A stretch of DNA of 64,000 nucleotides from Pseudosporangium ferrugineum (GTDB lineage Bacteria > Actinomycetota > Actinomycetes > Mycobacteriales > Micromonosporaceae), in NCBI RefSeq assembly GCF_003002065.1, contig NZ_PVZG01000007.1, positions 186,001 to 250,000 on the forward strand. Direction: 5' to 3'. Positions within the stretch are counted from its first letter, which is position 1, and every line of letters starts with the position of its first letter. A program made the position numbers and the translations under genes. The notes under the pieces are model-generated. The model ran no database searches. It saw only the letters and a program-made list of their open reading frames with translations, and was not told where the DNA came from. This document shows positions 33,130 to 42,050 of the stretch, in pieces.

Positions 33130-35712
33130 GTGGATTCGACGGGGCGGATCGATCAGGCCGCTGCCCTGCACCGCCAGGCGGAGGCCACCGTCGCGGCGGC
33201 TGCTGCCGCTCTGGAGGGGCAGGCTCCGCCCGCTGCCGATTCTTTGGAGCAGCATCGGCTGGCCGAGGAGTTGCGGGCCGCTGCCGGGGAGTTGGCTCCC
33301 GGGTGGCTCGGGTCGCCGCTGGATGCCTTGTCGGCCAATGCTCCGCTCGGGGGGGCGTACCCTCCGCAGTTTGTTCGGTTGGGGGTTGCTCAGCCGTTGG
33401 ACGACGCGCGGTTTCCGGCCATTGTGCCGTTGCTGGGCGCCGGGCATCTGACCGTCGACGCCGATGCGCGGGATCCTCGGGTGGCCGGGTTGCTGCGTTG
33501 CCTGCTGCTTCGCCTGCTCGCCGCCGCGCCGGCCGGGTCGTTGCTGGTCCGGGCCGTCGACGGTACGGGTGGGGGCACGGTTTTCGCCCCCTTCGCCGCG
33601 CTCGCCGATGCGGGGTTGTTGTCGCCGCCGGCCACCGATCGCAACGGGTTGCGGGACGTGCTGTCCGAGGCCGAGAAGTGGCTGCGGCCGGTGCGCGGTG
33701 GTGCGGTGCGCCGGGGGCGGCGGGATCGGATGATGCTGGTCGTCATCGCGAGTCTGCCGGAGCTGACCGAGGGCGGCGACCTGGTGCGGATCGCCGCGCT
33801 GGCGCAGCAGGGGCCCGAGTCGGGGCTGCACCTCATCGTCGCCGGGTGGCCGCCGCCGCCGTTGACCGCCGAGACCACCCAGCCGCCGCTGCCGCGTACC
33901 ACCCAGGTTTCGCTGCGGAATCCGTATGCGGTCATCGGGAATCCGCCCGGGGCGACGTTCGGGTCCGCGCCGGAGGCGGTCTGGTTGAACGCCCCCGTCT
34001 TCCTCGACGAGGATCCGCCGCCGCACCTGGTCGACGCCGTGTGCCGGGAGCTGGCCGCCCATTCGGCCGCCGCTTCGCAGGTCACGCTGGCCGACCTGCT
34101 GCCGGAGCCGGGCGACGAGCTGTGGCGGGGCGACGCCGCCGACGGGCTCGGCACCACGGTCGGTCACGACGGCGACACCCCGGTGGTGCTGCAGTTCAAC
34201 GACCTGACTCCGCATTGGATGGTCGGCGGGCGGTCCGGCGCCGGCAAGACGGCCTTCCTCATCAATGTCCTGTACGGCCTGGGCGCCCGGTACAGCCCCG
34301 ACGAGCTGAGCCTCTACCTGCTGGACTTCAAGGAAGGCGTCTCGTTCGCCGAGTTCGTGCCGACCGCGCGCGACCGCACCTGGTTGCCGCACGCCCGGGC
34401 GGTGGGCGTCGAGTCCGACCGCGAGTACGGCCTGGCGGTGCTGCGGGAGCTGGACGCGGAGATGACCCGCCGGTCGGTGGCGTACAAGCGCGCCGGCGTG
34501 ACCCGGTTCGCCGATCTGCGGGCGGTGGCGGCCGAGGAGGGCCGCGGCCGGCCGATGCCGCGCGTGCTCTGCGTCATCGACGAGTTCCAGGTGCTGCTGG
34601 CCGGCAACGATCCGACTGCCACCCAGGCCGTGCAGTTGCTGGAGTCGCTGGCGCGCAAGGGTCGCTCGTACGGAATCCATCTGGTTCTGGCCAGCCAGAC
34701 CGTCCTGGGCGTCGAGGCGTTGTACGCGAAGCGCGACTCCATCTTCGGCCAGTTCCCGGTCCGGATCGCCCTGCCCGGCGGCGGCGACGTGCTGGAGCCG
34801 ACCAACGACTCGGCGGCTGGCCTGCCGCTCGGCACCGCGGTGGTGAACACCGCCGGCGGCCTCGGCGGGCCCCGGGGCGCGACCCGCGGCCACGAGCGGA
34901 TCGTCCGGTTCCCGGACCCGCACGCCGACCGGGACGTGCTCAGCGACCTGCGACACAAGCTGTGGGGTTCCCGCGACCCGGAGGCGCTGCCGCCGCGCAT
35001 CTTCGCCGGGTACGCCCACCAGCACCTCGCCGACGACCCCACCTACCGGGCGGCGCTGGCCGGGCGGGCCGGACGCCCGGCGGCGCTGGTCGGCCGGGTC
35101 ATCGACGTGAACCTGTCGACCGCCGCGTTCCCGCTCGACGCGTCACCCGGCCGACACCTGGCGATCTTCGGGTCGCAGTCGACGGGCGCGGAGGTGCTGG
35201 AGGCGGCGGCTCGCAGCGTCGCCGCCGGCCACGCACCCCGTACGGCGAGGTTCGTGATCTCCTCGCTGGTCGCCGAGGGTGACGAGCCCGCCGAGGAGCT
35301 CGCCGCGGAGATCGGGCTCCGCCAGGAGGTCGTGCTGGTCGACGCCGCCGGGCTGGCCGCGGAGCTGGACCTGGACCGGCCGGGCTACCGGATCGTGTTC
35401 GGCATGGACGCGGTCGCTCCCGGGACGCTGCCGTCGCTGCGCCGGGTGCTCCGCGAGGGTCCGAGCCGCGGCGTGCACCTGCTGTCGTGGTGGCGGGGGC
35501 TGCGCCGGTTCGGTGAGGAGACCGGCGGCAGCACGGGCCGCGAAGACGTGGCCGGTCTCGTCTTCCTCAACATCCCGCAGCAGGAGGTCTGCCTCATGCT
35601 GGGCCAGAGCCTGGACTGGCAGCCCCGCGAGAACAGGGCGTTGCTGCACGACCGGCACGCCGACCGCACGGTGACGATCGTGCCCTTCGCCCGGCCCGAG
35701 GCCGAGCGATGA
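33130..35712 (+). CDS. FtsK/SpoIIIE-type ATPase
   Basis: The 860-residue product has a helical N-terminus (about 1-60), a long middle region, and an FtsK/SpoIIIE ATPase domain (about 340-600) with Walker A VGGRSGAGKTAF near 367-378, LLDFKEGVSF and Walker B RVLCVIDEFQVLLAG near 480. The C-terminal 250 residues form a second, P-loop-free Rossmann-like region. No membrane segment is seen, unlike true FtsK, so it is nearer to EccC-type or coupling ATPases. GTG at 33130 has GGAGGTGA at good spacing. The next gene overlaps it (ATGA), encoding a coiled-coil membrane protein, then comes a small helical protein. Confidence 0.82.
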   Translation: MDSTGRIDQAAALHRQAEATVAAAAAALEGQAPPAADSLEQHRLAEELRAAAGELAPGWLGSPLDALSANAPLGGAYPPQFVRLGVAQPLDDARFPAIVPLLGAGHLTVDADARDPRVAGLLRCLLLRLLAAAPAGSLLVRAVDGTGGGTVFAPFAALADAGLLSPPATDRNGLRDVLSEAEKWLRPVRGGAVRRGRRDRMMLVVIASLPELTEGGDLVRIAALAQQGPESGLHLIVAGWPPPPLTAETTQPPLPRTTQVSLRNPYAVIGNPPGATFGSAPEAVWLNAPVFLDEDPPPHLVDAVCRELAAHSAAASQVTLADLLPEPGDELWRGDAADGLGTTVGHDGDTPVVLQFNDLTPHWMVGGRSGAGKTAFLINVLYGLGARYSPDELSLYLLDFKEGVSFAEFVPTARDRTWLPHARAVGVESDREYGLAVLRELDAEMTRRSVAYKRAGVTRFADLRAVAAEEGRGRPMPRVLCVIDEFQVLLAGNDPTATQAVQLLESLARKGRSYGIHLVLASQTVLGVEALYAKRDSIFGQFPVRIALPGGGDVLEPTNDSAAGLPLGTAVVNTAGGLGGPRGATRGHERIVRFPDPHADRDVLSDLRHKLWGSRDPEALPPRIFAGYAHQHLADDPTYRAALAGRAGRPAALVGRVIDVNLSTAAFPLDASPGRHLAIFGSQSTGAEVLEAAARSVAAGHAPRTARFVISSLVAEGDEPAEELAAEIGLRQEVVLVDAAGLAAELDLDRPGYRIVFGMDAVAPGTLPSLRRVLREGPSRGVHLLSWWRGLRRFGEETGGSTGREDVAGLVFLNIPQQEVCLMLGQSLDWQPRENRALLHDRHADRTVTIVPFARPEAER

Positions 35713-36347
35713 GCGAGCAGCCCGGGCCCTGGGACGACTATCTGGCGGCGGCGCAGCGCCTGGACGCGGTGCGCCGGGCGGCGAGCGCGGCCGCCGGCGA
35801 GCAGGTCGCCACGGTCCAGGCCGCCCAGCAGGAGCTCGCCGCCGTACGCGCCCGGCTCGCGCCCCAGCGCTCCCGGCTCGTGCAGGACCTGGGCGTGCCC
35901 GAGGCGCAGCTCCTGCCCCAACCCGCGGAGCAGGCGCTCGCCGCGCAGGCGGTCGCCGGCGGTCCGGCCGCGATCCTGGCCGCGCTGCGTCAGGCGCGCG
36001 CGACCGCGGACACGGCGGACGCGAGCATGCTCCACCAGACCCGGGTGGCGCCGCTCCGCCCGTGGGCCCGCAACCTGCTCGTGTACGGCCCGTTCGCGGC
36101 GGCGGTGCTGATCGTCCAGATAGTGCTCTACCTGGTGGCGCCGTCCGGTTCGCTGCCCACGTACGCGCTGCTGTGCGGCCTGAGCCTGCCGCTGCTGGCG
36201 TACGCGCTGGGCTGGCTGACGATCGGGTTCGTCTACGGCGGGGGCCCGCAGAAGGTGGACCGGACCCCGATCGTGGGCGCCGTGACGTGCCTGACGCCGG
36301 TGCTGCTCACCTGCATGGGCGTCGGCCTGCTGGCATTCATCCGATAG
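35709..36347 (+). CDS. Coiled-coil membrane protein coupled to the FtsK-like ATPase
   Basis: The 212-residue product has an N-terminal helical, Ala/Gln/Arg-rich region with coiled-coil character (about 10-115) and three membrane segments (about 122-143, 150-172 and 190-211) at the C-terminus. No family recognised. It starts inside the ATPase stop codon, so the two are made together. It could be the membrane anchor the ATPase lacks. Confidence 0.7.
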   Translation: MSEQPGPWDDYLAAAQRLDAVRRAASAAAGEQVATVQAAQQELAAVRARLAPQRSRLVQDLGVPEAQLLPQPAEQALAAQAVAGGPAAILAALRQARATADTADASMLHQTRVAPLRPWARNLLVYGPFAAAVLIVQIVLYLVAPSGSLPTYALLCGLSLPLLAYALGWLTIGFVYGGGPQKVDRTPIVGAVTCLTPVLLTCMGVGLLAFIR

Positions 36348-36394
36348 CCGGGGCCGGCAGCGTTTTTCGGTTTCGTGGTCTGAAGGGGGCCGGC

Positions 36395-36655
36395 ATGGCC
36401 AGCGTCGAGGAGATCAAGGCGAATGTGGCGGCCTCGGTGGAGGGCACGCGCCGCGCGGTGACGGGCATCCAGCAGGTGACCGATCAGCTCGACGACGCGC
36501 TGGCCCGGCTGCGGATCACCGCGATCGGCTCGTTGCACCCGTCGGTGGCGACGGCCATCGCCCAGCTGGAGCAGGCCCGCACCCGCCTGGACGAGGCCTC
36601 GACCCTGGCCCGCGCCGCCATGGACAGCGCCGACACCTACCGCATGATCGTCTGA
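36395..36655 (+). CDS. 86-residue helical protein, ESAT-6/WXG100-sized, after the FtsK-like ATPase
   Basis: The product is all-helical in appearance: VEEIKANVAASVEGTRRAVTG, a short break, then SLHPSVATAIAQLEQARTRLDEASTL. It has no signal peptide and no WxG motif, but its length and helix-turn-helix plan are those of ESAT-6/WXG100 proteins and of small DUF6244-type actinobacterial proteins. AAGGGGG precedes the ATG by 6 nt. It lies 47 bp after the coiled-coil membrane gene, so ATPase, membrane protein and small helical protein form a compact three-gene unit. Substrate status is inference. Confidence 0.7.
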   Translation: MASVEEIKANVAASVEGTRRAVTGIQQVTDQLDDALARLRITAIGSLHPSVATAIAQLEQARTRLDEASTLARAAMDSADTYRMIV

Positions 36656-36684
36656 CACCACCGGCCGCGGACCGCCGCCGCCCA

Positions 36685-36820
36685 CCGCGGGCAAAAAGCC
36701 GCCGCCCGCCGCCGCCCACCGCGGGCAAAAAGCCGCCGCCCGCCGCGGCCCGCCGCGGGCAAAGAGCCGCCGCCCGCCGCCCGCCGCGGCCCGCCGCGGG
36801 CAAGGAGCCGCCGCCCGCCG
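36685..36820. repeat. Four copies of a 27-bp extragenic repeat
   Basis: CCGCGGGCAA(A/G)(A/G)AGCCGCC followed by GCCCGCCG occurs at 36685, 36719, 36753 and 36794 (spacing 34, 34 and 41 bp). It fills the 181-bp gap between the convergent small helical gene and the RidA gene. The spacing is not a codon multiple. Confidence 0.9.
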
Positions 36821-36836
36821 CCGGCGAGGGGCCGTG

Positions 36837-37241
36837 TCAGTCCGGCAGGGCGGCGGTCAGGTCGATCTCCACGAGCTGCCCGCGGTAGCCCAGCGAGGCC
36901 ACGCCCAGCAGCGTGCTGGCCGTCGTGAAGGCCGGCGCCAGGGCCGACTCGTGCAGGCGGTCCCAGACCTCGGCGAGCACGGCGCTGTCGGGGCTGACGA
37001 CGTACACGATCGAGCGGACCACGTCCTGGGGCCGGGCGCCCGCGGCCCGCAGCACGGCGAGGCAGTTGGCGATCACCTGGTCCGTCTGGGCGGCGTGGTC
37101 GCCGGGGGCACCGACTACGGCGCCGCCGAGGTCGAGGGGGCACTGACCGGCGAGGTGGGCCAGGCGTCCGGCGGAGGAGATGGTGACGTGGCTGTAGCCG
37201 GCCGGTTCGTGCACGGTCGGCGGGTTGAACTTCTCGATCAC
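36837..37241 (-). CDS. RidA/YjgF family protein
   Basis: The 134-residue product matches the Rid family in length and in the phrases HLAGQCPLDLGG, QTDQVIANCLAVLRAAGARPQDVVRSIVYVV and LVEIDLTAALPD. The Arg that contacts the substrate carboxylate in RidA enzymes is probably the one in VVRSIVYV. RidA deaminates reactive enamine and imine intermediates. The start is GTG. It lies 46 bp upstream of nothing on its strand that depends on it; folE ends 46 bp away at 37288 on the same strand and precedes it in transcription order, so it may be the tail gene of the ftsH-folE run. Confidence 0.85.
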   Translation of the reverse strand: MIEKFNPPTVHEPAGYSHVTISSAGRLAHLAGQCPLDLGGAVVGAPGDHAAQTDQVIANCLAVLRAAGARPQDVVRSIVYVVSPDSAVLAEVWDRLHESALAPAFTTASTLLGVASLGYRGQLVEIDLTAALPD

Positions 37242-37287
37242 CCGGCCAGTATGTGCGGCTCGGCGTCCCGCACCCAGCGATTAACGC

Positions 37288-37962
37288 TCAGCGGGCGTTG
37301 ATCAGGGCCATCGCCTCGGCGCGGACCTTGCCGTCGCGCTGGAAGGCGCCGCGGACCGCGGAGGTCACCGTGCGGGCGCCGACCTTGCGGATGCCGCGCA
37401 TCTCCATGCAGAGGTGCTCGCACTCCAGCACGACGATGACGCCGCGGGGGTCGAGCTTCTCCATGAGCAGGTCGGCGATCTGGGAGGTGAGGCGTTCCTG
37501 AACCTGGGGGCGGCGGGCGTACACCTCGACGAGGCGGGCCAGCTTGGACAGGCCGGTGATGCGGCCGTCGACGCCCGGGATGTAGCCGATGTGGGCGACG
37601 CCCTTGAACGGCAGCAGGTGGTGCTCGCAGAGGCTCATCAGCTCGATGTCGCGCACGAGGACGAGCTCCTCGTGGTTGGCCTCGAACGTGGTGGTGAGCA
37701 CCTTCGCGGGGTCGACGCGCAGGCCGGCGAAGAGCTCCGCGTACGCCCGGGCGACCCGGGACGGGGTGCGCTGGAGACCGTCGCGGTCCGGGTCCTCACC
37801 GATGGCGATGAGGATCTCCCGGACCGCTTTCTCGATGCGGGCCAGGTCGACGGCCTGCTCGACCGGTGCCCCGGTGAGCTTGCCGTCGACCAGACGCGCG
37901 GCGAGGTAGTCGATCTCGTCGGAGTCGTCGGGCTCCGTCGAGCTGTTGTCGACGGTGCTCAG
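37288..37962 (-). CDS. folE: GTP cyclohydrolase I, probable CTG start
   Basis: Makes dihydroneopterin triphosphate from GTP, the entry step of folate synthesis. The 224-residue product has the zinc motif [38 protein letters not shown] and HLCMEMRGI, followed by [10 protein letters not shown]. No ATG, GTG or TTG lies in frame before the conserved region ([21 protein letters not shown]). The only good candidate is CTG at 37962, which overlaps the ftsH stop as CTGA and has GGAGGG 6-7 nt upstream. The next in-frame standard start, at 37701, would remove 87 residues including part of the conserved core. Later fol genes lie 14 kb away. Confidence 0.93.
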   Translation of the reverse strand: MSTVDNSSTEPDDSDEIDYLAARLVDGKLTGAPVEQAVDLARIEKAVREILIAIGEDPDRDGLQRTPSRVARAYAELFAGLRVDPAKVLTTTFEANHEELVLVRDIELMSLCEHHLLPFKGVAHIGYIPGVDGRITGLSKLARLVEVYARRPQVQERLTSQIADLLMEKLDPRGVIVVLECEHLCMEMRGIRKVGARTVTSAVRGAFQRDGKVRAEAMALINAR

Positions 37963-39995
37963 TGCAGGCCCTCCGACGAACCGTTCGGGTTGAGGTCCGA
38001 CGGGGTGGTGTTGCCACCGCCCACCGCGATCTGCCCGTCGGCCTCGGCCTGCGCCTTGAGCTTGTCGCGCTCGGCGGGGGTGAGGACCGGCGGTGCCTCG
38101 GACGGGAGCCGCTTGCCGAAGCCGTTGAACGGGGCCATCGGCGGCCGCTTCTGCACGCGGGCGCAGATGCGGTTCATGTCGTCCTGGGTGATGGTCTCCT
38201 TCTCCATGAGCTCGAGAACCATGTTGTCCAGCACGTCGCGGTACTCGACCAGGATCTCCCAGGCCTCGTCGTGGGCCAGCTCGATCAGGGCGCGGACCTC
38301 GGAGTCGATGTCGGCGGCGACGGCGTCCGAGTAGTCCTTCTCGTGGCCCATGTTGCGGCCCATGAACGGCTCGTCGCCGCTGGTGCCGTACTTGACGGCG
38401 CCGAGCTTGGAGCTCATGCCGTACTGGGTGACCATGGCACGGGCCAGGCCGGAGGCCTTCTCGATGTCGTTGCCGGCCCCCGTGGTGGGCTCGTGGAAGA
38501 CGAGCTCCTCGGCGGCGCGGCCACCCAGCGCGTACGCCAGGGTGTCGATCATCTCTGCGCGGGTCTGCGTGTACTTGTCCTCGGTCGGCAGCACCAGCGT
38601 GTGGCCCAGCGAGCGGCCACGCGGCAGGATCGTCACCTTGTGCACCGGCGCGGAGTGCGGCAGCGCGTACGCCACCAGAGCGTGCCCGCCCTCGTGGTAG
38701 GCGGTGATCTTCTTCTCGTTGTCGCTCATCGCCCGGGTACGCCGCTCGGGGCCGGCGATGACCCGGTCGATCGACTCCTCGAGGAAGTAGTTGGAGATGG
38801 CCCGCTTGTCGTTACGGGCGGTCAGCAGCGCCGCCTCGTTGATGACGTTGGCCAGGTCCGCACCCGAGAAGCCGGGCGTGCGCCGGGCGACCGAGTCGAG
38901 GTCGACGTCGGGCGTGAACGGCTTGCCCTTGGCGTGCACCCGCAGGATCGCCTTGCGGCCCTCCATGTCGGGGTTGTCCACCGGGATCTGCCGGTCGAAG
39001 CGGCCCGGGCGCAGCAGCGCCGGGTCGAGGATGTCCGGCCGGTTGGTGGCGGCGATGAGGATGACGCCGCCCTTGGTGTCGAAGCCGTCCATCTCGACGA
39101 GCAGCTGGTTGAGCGTCTGCTCGCGCTCGTCGTGGCCGCCGCCCATGCCGGCGCCGCGGTGGCGGCCGACGGCGTCGATCTCGTCGACGAAGACGATGGC
39201 CGGCGCGTTCGCCTTGGCCTGCTCGAAGAGGTCGCGGACCCGGCTCGCGCCGACACCCACGAACATCTCGACGAAGTCGGAACCCGAGATCGAGTAGAAC
39301 GGCACCCCGGCCTCACCCGCGACGGCACGCGCCAGCAGGGTCTTGCCCGTGCCGGGCTGGCCGAAGAGCAGCACGCCCTTGGGGATCTTGGCGCCGAGCG
39401 CCTGGTACTTGGCCGGGTTCTGGAGGAAGTCCTTGATCTCCTGGAGCTCCTCGACGGCCTCGTCGGCGCCCGCCACGTCGGCGAACGTCGTCTTGGGCAT
39501 GTCCTTGGTCAGCATCTTGGCCTTGGACTTGCCGAAGTTGAGGACCCGCGACCCGCCGCCCTGCATCTGCGACATGAACAGCAGCAGCAGGATCACGAGG
39601 ATCGCGATCGGCAGCAGGTTGACGAGCAGGCTCAGCAGGATGCTGTCGCCGGAGACGGTGGCGTTGATCGTGCCGGTGATCCGGCCCGCCGTCTTCGCCT
39701 CCTGGACGTCGGTCCAGACCTCGTCGGTCAGCTCGTACGGATACTGGGTCTCGATCTTGTCCGTCGACTTGCCGTCGAACCGCTCGGGGGCCGCCAGTTC
39801 GAGCTGGAGCGTCTGCTCCTTGTCCTCCTGGATGACCTTCTTGATCCCGGGCTGGTTGAGTCGCTCGAGGACGACCGAAGTATCAACTCGCTGGTAGCTC
39901 GGACCACTGGTGAAGAATGAGCTCAGCGCAATCGCACCGATGATCACCAGAATGATCCAGACCACCGGGCGGCGGAAGAAACGCGTACGTTCCAT
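37959..39995 (-). CDS. ftsH: ATP-dependent zinc metalloprotease FtsH
   Basis: Membrane-bound AAA+ protease for quality control of membrane and cytoplasmic proteins. The 678-residue product has two membrane segments (about 10-28 and 112-133) flanking an extracytoplasmic domain, the AAA+ module with Walker A GQPGTGKT near 210 and Walker [11 protein letters not shown], the second region of homology, and the zinc motif HEGGH near 432. The C-terminus is a polar tail ending SSEGLH. The family and length are normal. Its stop overlaps the proposed CTG start of folE, so the two are translationally linked. Confidence 0.98.
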   Translation of the reverse strand: MERTRFFRRPVVWIILVIIGAIALSSFFTSGPSYQRVDTSVVLERLNQPGIKKVIQEDKEQTLQLELAAPERFDGKSTDKIETQYPYELTDEVWTDVQEAKTAGRITGTINATVSGDSILLSLLVNLLPIAILVILLLLFMSQMQGGGSRVLNFGKSKAKMLTKDMPKTTFADVAGADEAVEELQEIKDFLQNPAKYQALGAKIPKGVLLFGQPGTGKTLLARAVAGEAGVPFYSISGSDFVEMFVGVGASRVRDLFEQAKANAPAIVFVDEIDAVGRHRGAGMGGGHDEREQTLNQLLVEMDGFDTKGGVILIAATNRPDILDPALLRPGRFDRQIPVDNPDMEGRKAILRVHAKGKPFTPDVDLDSVARRTPGFSGADLANVINEAALLTARNDKRAISNYFLEESIDRVIAGPERRTRAMSDNEKKITAYHEGGHALVAYALPHSAPVHKVTILPRGRSLGHTLVLPTEDKYTQTRAEMIDTLAYALGGRAAEELVFHEPTTGAGNDIEKASGLARAMVTQYGMSSKLGAVKYGTSGDEPFMGRNMGHEKDYSDAVAADIDSEVRALIELAHDEAWEILVEYRDVLDNMVLELMEKETITQDDMNRICARVQKRPPMAPFNGFGKRLPSEAPPVLTPAERDKLKAQAEADGQIAVGGGNTTPSDLNPNGSSEGLH

Positions 39996-40374
39996 ACTGT
40001 TGTCGGGCGGCGAGCGCCCGGACCCTCCTGATCGGCGTCCTGGTCACCTGGGTTGACGCGCCCTCGCCACCGGGCGCCTGGTGAGGCACCCGAGCCGCGG
40101 GGGCACTGCCGTATCGATAACCTCCCGGCCTCCGGGCAAACCCCGGCGACCCGTCCGCTATCGGCCCGGCCCCTCCGGCACTCGTGACAGAGCGCCATCG
40201 GTCACTCGACGGTACACCGTGGGTGCCTCGTACGACTGCGTCAGCCCGGCACGCCGAGGGGCCACCGTCACCTGCAGTTCACGCCTGCGGCGCCCACAAA
40301 TCGCCTCAGAACCGGACATTACCCCTCGCGCCGGGACCGGTCACCCGATTTCTGAGAGTCGGCTGGGAGACCGT
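39996..40374. other. 379-bp gap upstream of ftsH
   Basis: The gap must hold the ftsH promoter and the hpt transcript end. No clear -10/-35 pair, terminator or small gene was recognised. Confidence 0.3.
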
Positions 40375-40950
40375 TCAGCTACGGGCGTACACCTCGGGCT
40401 TGAGCACTCCCACGTACGGCACCTCGCGGTAGCGCTCGGCGAAGTCCAGTCCGTAACCGACCACGAACTCGCTGGGGATGTCGAAGCCGACGTACTTGGT
40501 CGGCACCGGCACCTTGATCGCGTCCGGCTTGCGGAACAGCGCCACCACCTCGACGCTCTCCGGCGAGCGGGACTGCAGGTACTTCATCAGCCACGAGAGG
40601 GTGAGCCCGGAGTCGACGATGTCCTCGACGATCACCACGTGCCGGCCCGCGATGTCCCGGTCCAGGTCCTTGAGGATGCGCACCACCCCGGAGGACGTGG
40701 TCCCCGAGCCGTACGACGAGACGGCCATGAACTCCATCTCGGAGGAGGGACCCAGCCGGCCCAGCGCGCGAGCGAAGTCCGCCATGAACATGACCGCGCC
40801 CTTGAGCACGCAGACCAGCAGCACGCCGCCCTCGGCGTCCGCGTAGTCGGCGGCGACCTGCTTCGCGAGCTCTTCGGTCTTCTCGCGGATCTGCTCCTCG
40901 GAGATGATCACGCGGTCGATGTCGGCGTCGTACCAGGAGCCGTCTGCCAT
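40375..40950 (-). CDS. hpt: Hypoxanthine phosphoribosyltransferase
   Basis: Salvages hypoxanthine and guanine with PRPP. The 191-residue product has the PRPP loop VVIVEDIVDSGLTL (about 105-118), the flexible-loop SSYGSGTTSSG, LKGAVMFMADF and KYVGFDIPSEFVVGYGLDFAERYR near the C-terminus. ATG at 40950 was chosen. It lies downstream of tilS by about 130 bp on the same strand, the usual actinobacterial order tilS-hpt-ftsH. Confidence 0.96.
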   Translation of the reverse strand: MADGSWYDADIDRVIISEEQIREKTEELAKQVAADYADAEGGVLLVCVLKGAVMFMADFARALGRLGPSSEMEFMAVSSYGSGTTSSGVVRILKDLDRDIAGRHVVIVEDIVDSGLTLSWLMKYLQSRSPESVEVVALFRKPDAIKVPVPTKYVGFDIPSEFVVGYGLDFAERYREVPYVGVLKPEVYARS

Positions 40951-41077
40951 GCACCTAGCCTGCCGTACGCGGCGGGCCCCACGCGGCCGGGGGCGGCGGT
41001 CCGTGCCCGGACATGCGCTGGTTATGGGGCGAATCTGCCCGGCGGGGCCGAAGTCCCCCGGGCCGCAGTGACAACAC

Positions 41078-42040
41078 TCACAAGCCGTCGGGCACCAGGT
41101 CACCCCCGCGGCGGGCCACCCGGATGCCGCCCGGTAACGCGGCCGGACCCTGGCCGTGCCAGTCGGTGACGAGCGCGTCCAGCGCCGCCACGTGCCGGTG
41201 GGAGAGCGCGGCGCCGGGCGCGCCCAGCTCGGCCGCCCAGCGGTGCAGCACCCGGCCGCGGATCGCCGGCTCCAGGGCGGCCAGGCCCGGGACGGAGAGG
41301 CCGTCACCCGAGCGGGTGGCCTCCAGCGCGCCGGCGGCGACCGCGTCCAGGTAGGCGACGTCCGCGGCGACCAGCGAGGCCGTCCGCGCCAGGTTGGCGA
41401 CGACGGCCGGCCCGAGCGCGGCCACCACAGCGGGCAGCGCGTCGGCGCGGACCCGGGCCCGGGCGTACGCGGGATCGGTGTTGTGCGGGTCCTCCCAGGT
41501 GGCCAGGCCGAGCGCGGCGCAGGCCTTGCGGGTCTCGGCGCGGGAGACGTCCAGCAGGGGGCGCACGAAGACACCCCGGCGGCGGGGCATCCCCGCGAGC
41601 CCGCGCGGACCTGCGCCCCGGGCCAGCGCCAGCAGCACCGTCTCGGCCTGGTCGTCGCGGGTGTGCCCGAGCAGGACCGCCGCGGCGCCGATTTGCTCGG
41701 CCGCGGCGGAAAGTGCCTCGTACCGGGCCTCCCGGGCGGCCGCTTCGGGGCCCCCACCCCGGCCGCGCACGTCGACGGTGGCGACCCGCACGGGCTCGAG
41801 ACCGGCCGAAAGTGCCCATTCGGCGACGCCGGCGGCCCGCGCGGCCGAGCCCTCCTGCAGCCGGTGGTCGACGGTGACGAGGCCGGCGGCGATCCCGAGG
41901 CGGGGCGCCACGAACGCGGTCGCCGCCGCCAGGGCCAGCGAGTCGGCCCCGCCGGAGCAGGCCACGAGGACGGGCCCGGCGGTCAGCTCCCGGCGGACCG
42001 CCGCCCGGATCGTCGCCACCGGCGGCGGGATGCGGGCCAC
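41078..42040 (-). CDS. tilS: tRNA(Ile)-lysidine synthase
   Basis: Modifies C34 of the minor isoleucine tRNA to lysidine so that it reads AUA. The 320-residue product has the PP-loop VACSGGADSLAL (about 26-37), HTRDDQAETVLLALARG, RPLLDVSR and WEDPHNTDPAYARARVR. It is shorter than the E. coli enzyme (432) and lacks most of the C-terminal domain, as is common in actinobacteria. GTG at 42040 has a weak Shine-Dalgarno. It starts 10 bp after the metalloprotease stop. Confidence 0.94.
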   Translation of the reverse strand: MARIPPPVATIRAAVRRELTAGPVLVACSGGADSLALAAATAFVAPRLGIAAGLVTVDHRLQEGSAARAAGVAEWALSAGLEPVRVATVDVRGRGGGPEAAAREARYEALSAAAEQIGAAAVLLGHTRDDQAETVLLALARGAGPRGLAGMPRRRGVFVRPLLDVSRAETRKACAALGLATWEDPHNTDPAYARARVRADALPAVVAALGPAVVANLARTASLVAADVAYLDAVAAGALEATRSGDGLSVPGLAALEPAIRGRVLHRWAAELGAPGAALSHRHVAALDALVTDWHGQGPAALPGGIRVARRGGDLVPDGL

Positions 42041-42050
42041 GTCGCCGGCG

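Noticed and set aside
22866..37287. Integrative element with att sites
   Set aside because: No integrase, excisionase, tRNA or flanking direct repeat was found, so only an inserted-looking block is reported.
37962..39920. Plus-strand frame antisense to ftsH
   Set aside because: Shadow of a strongly conserved gene; no start signal.
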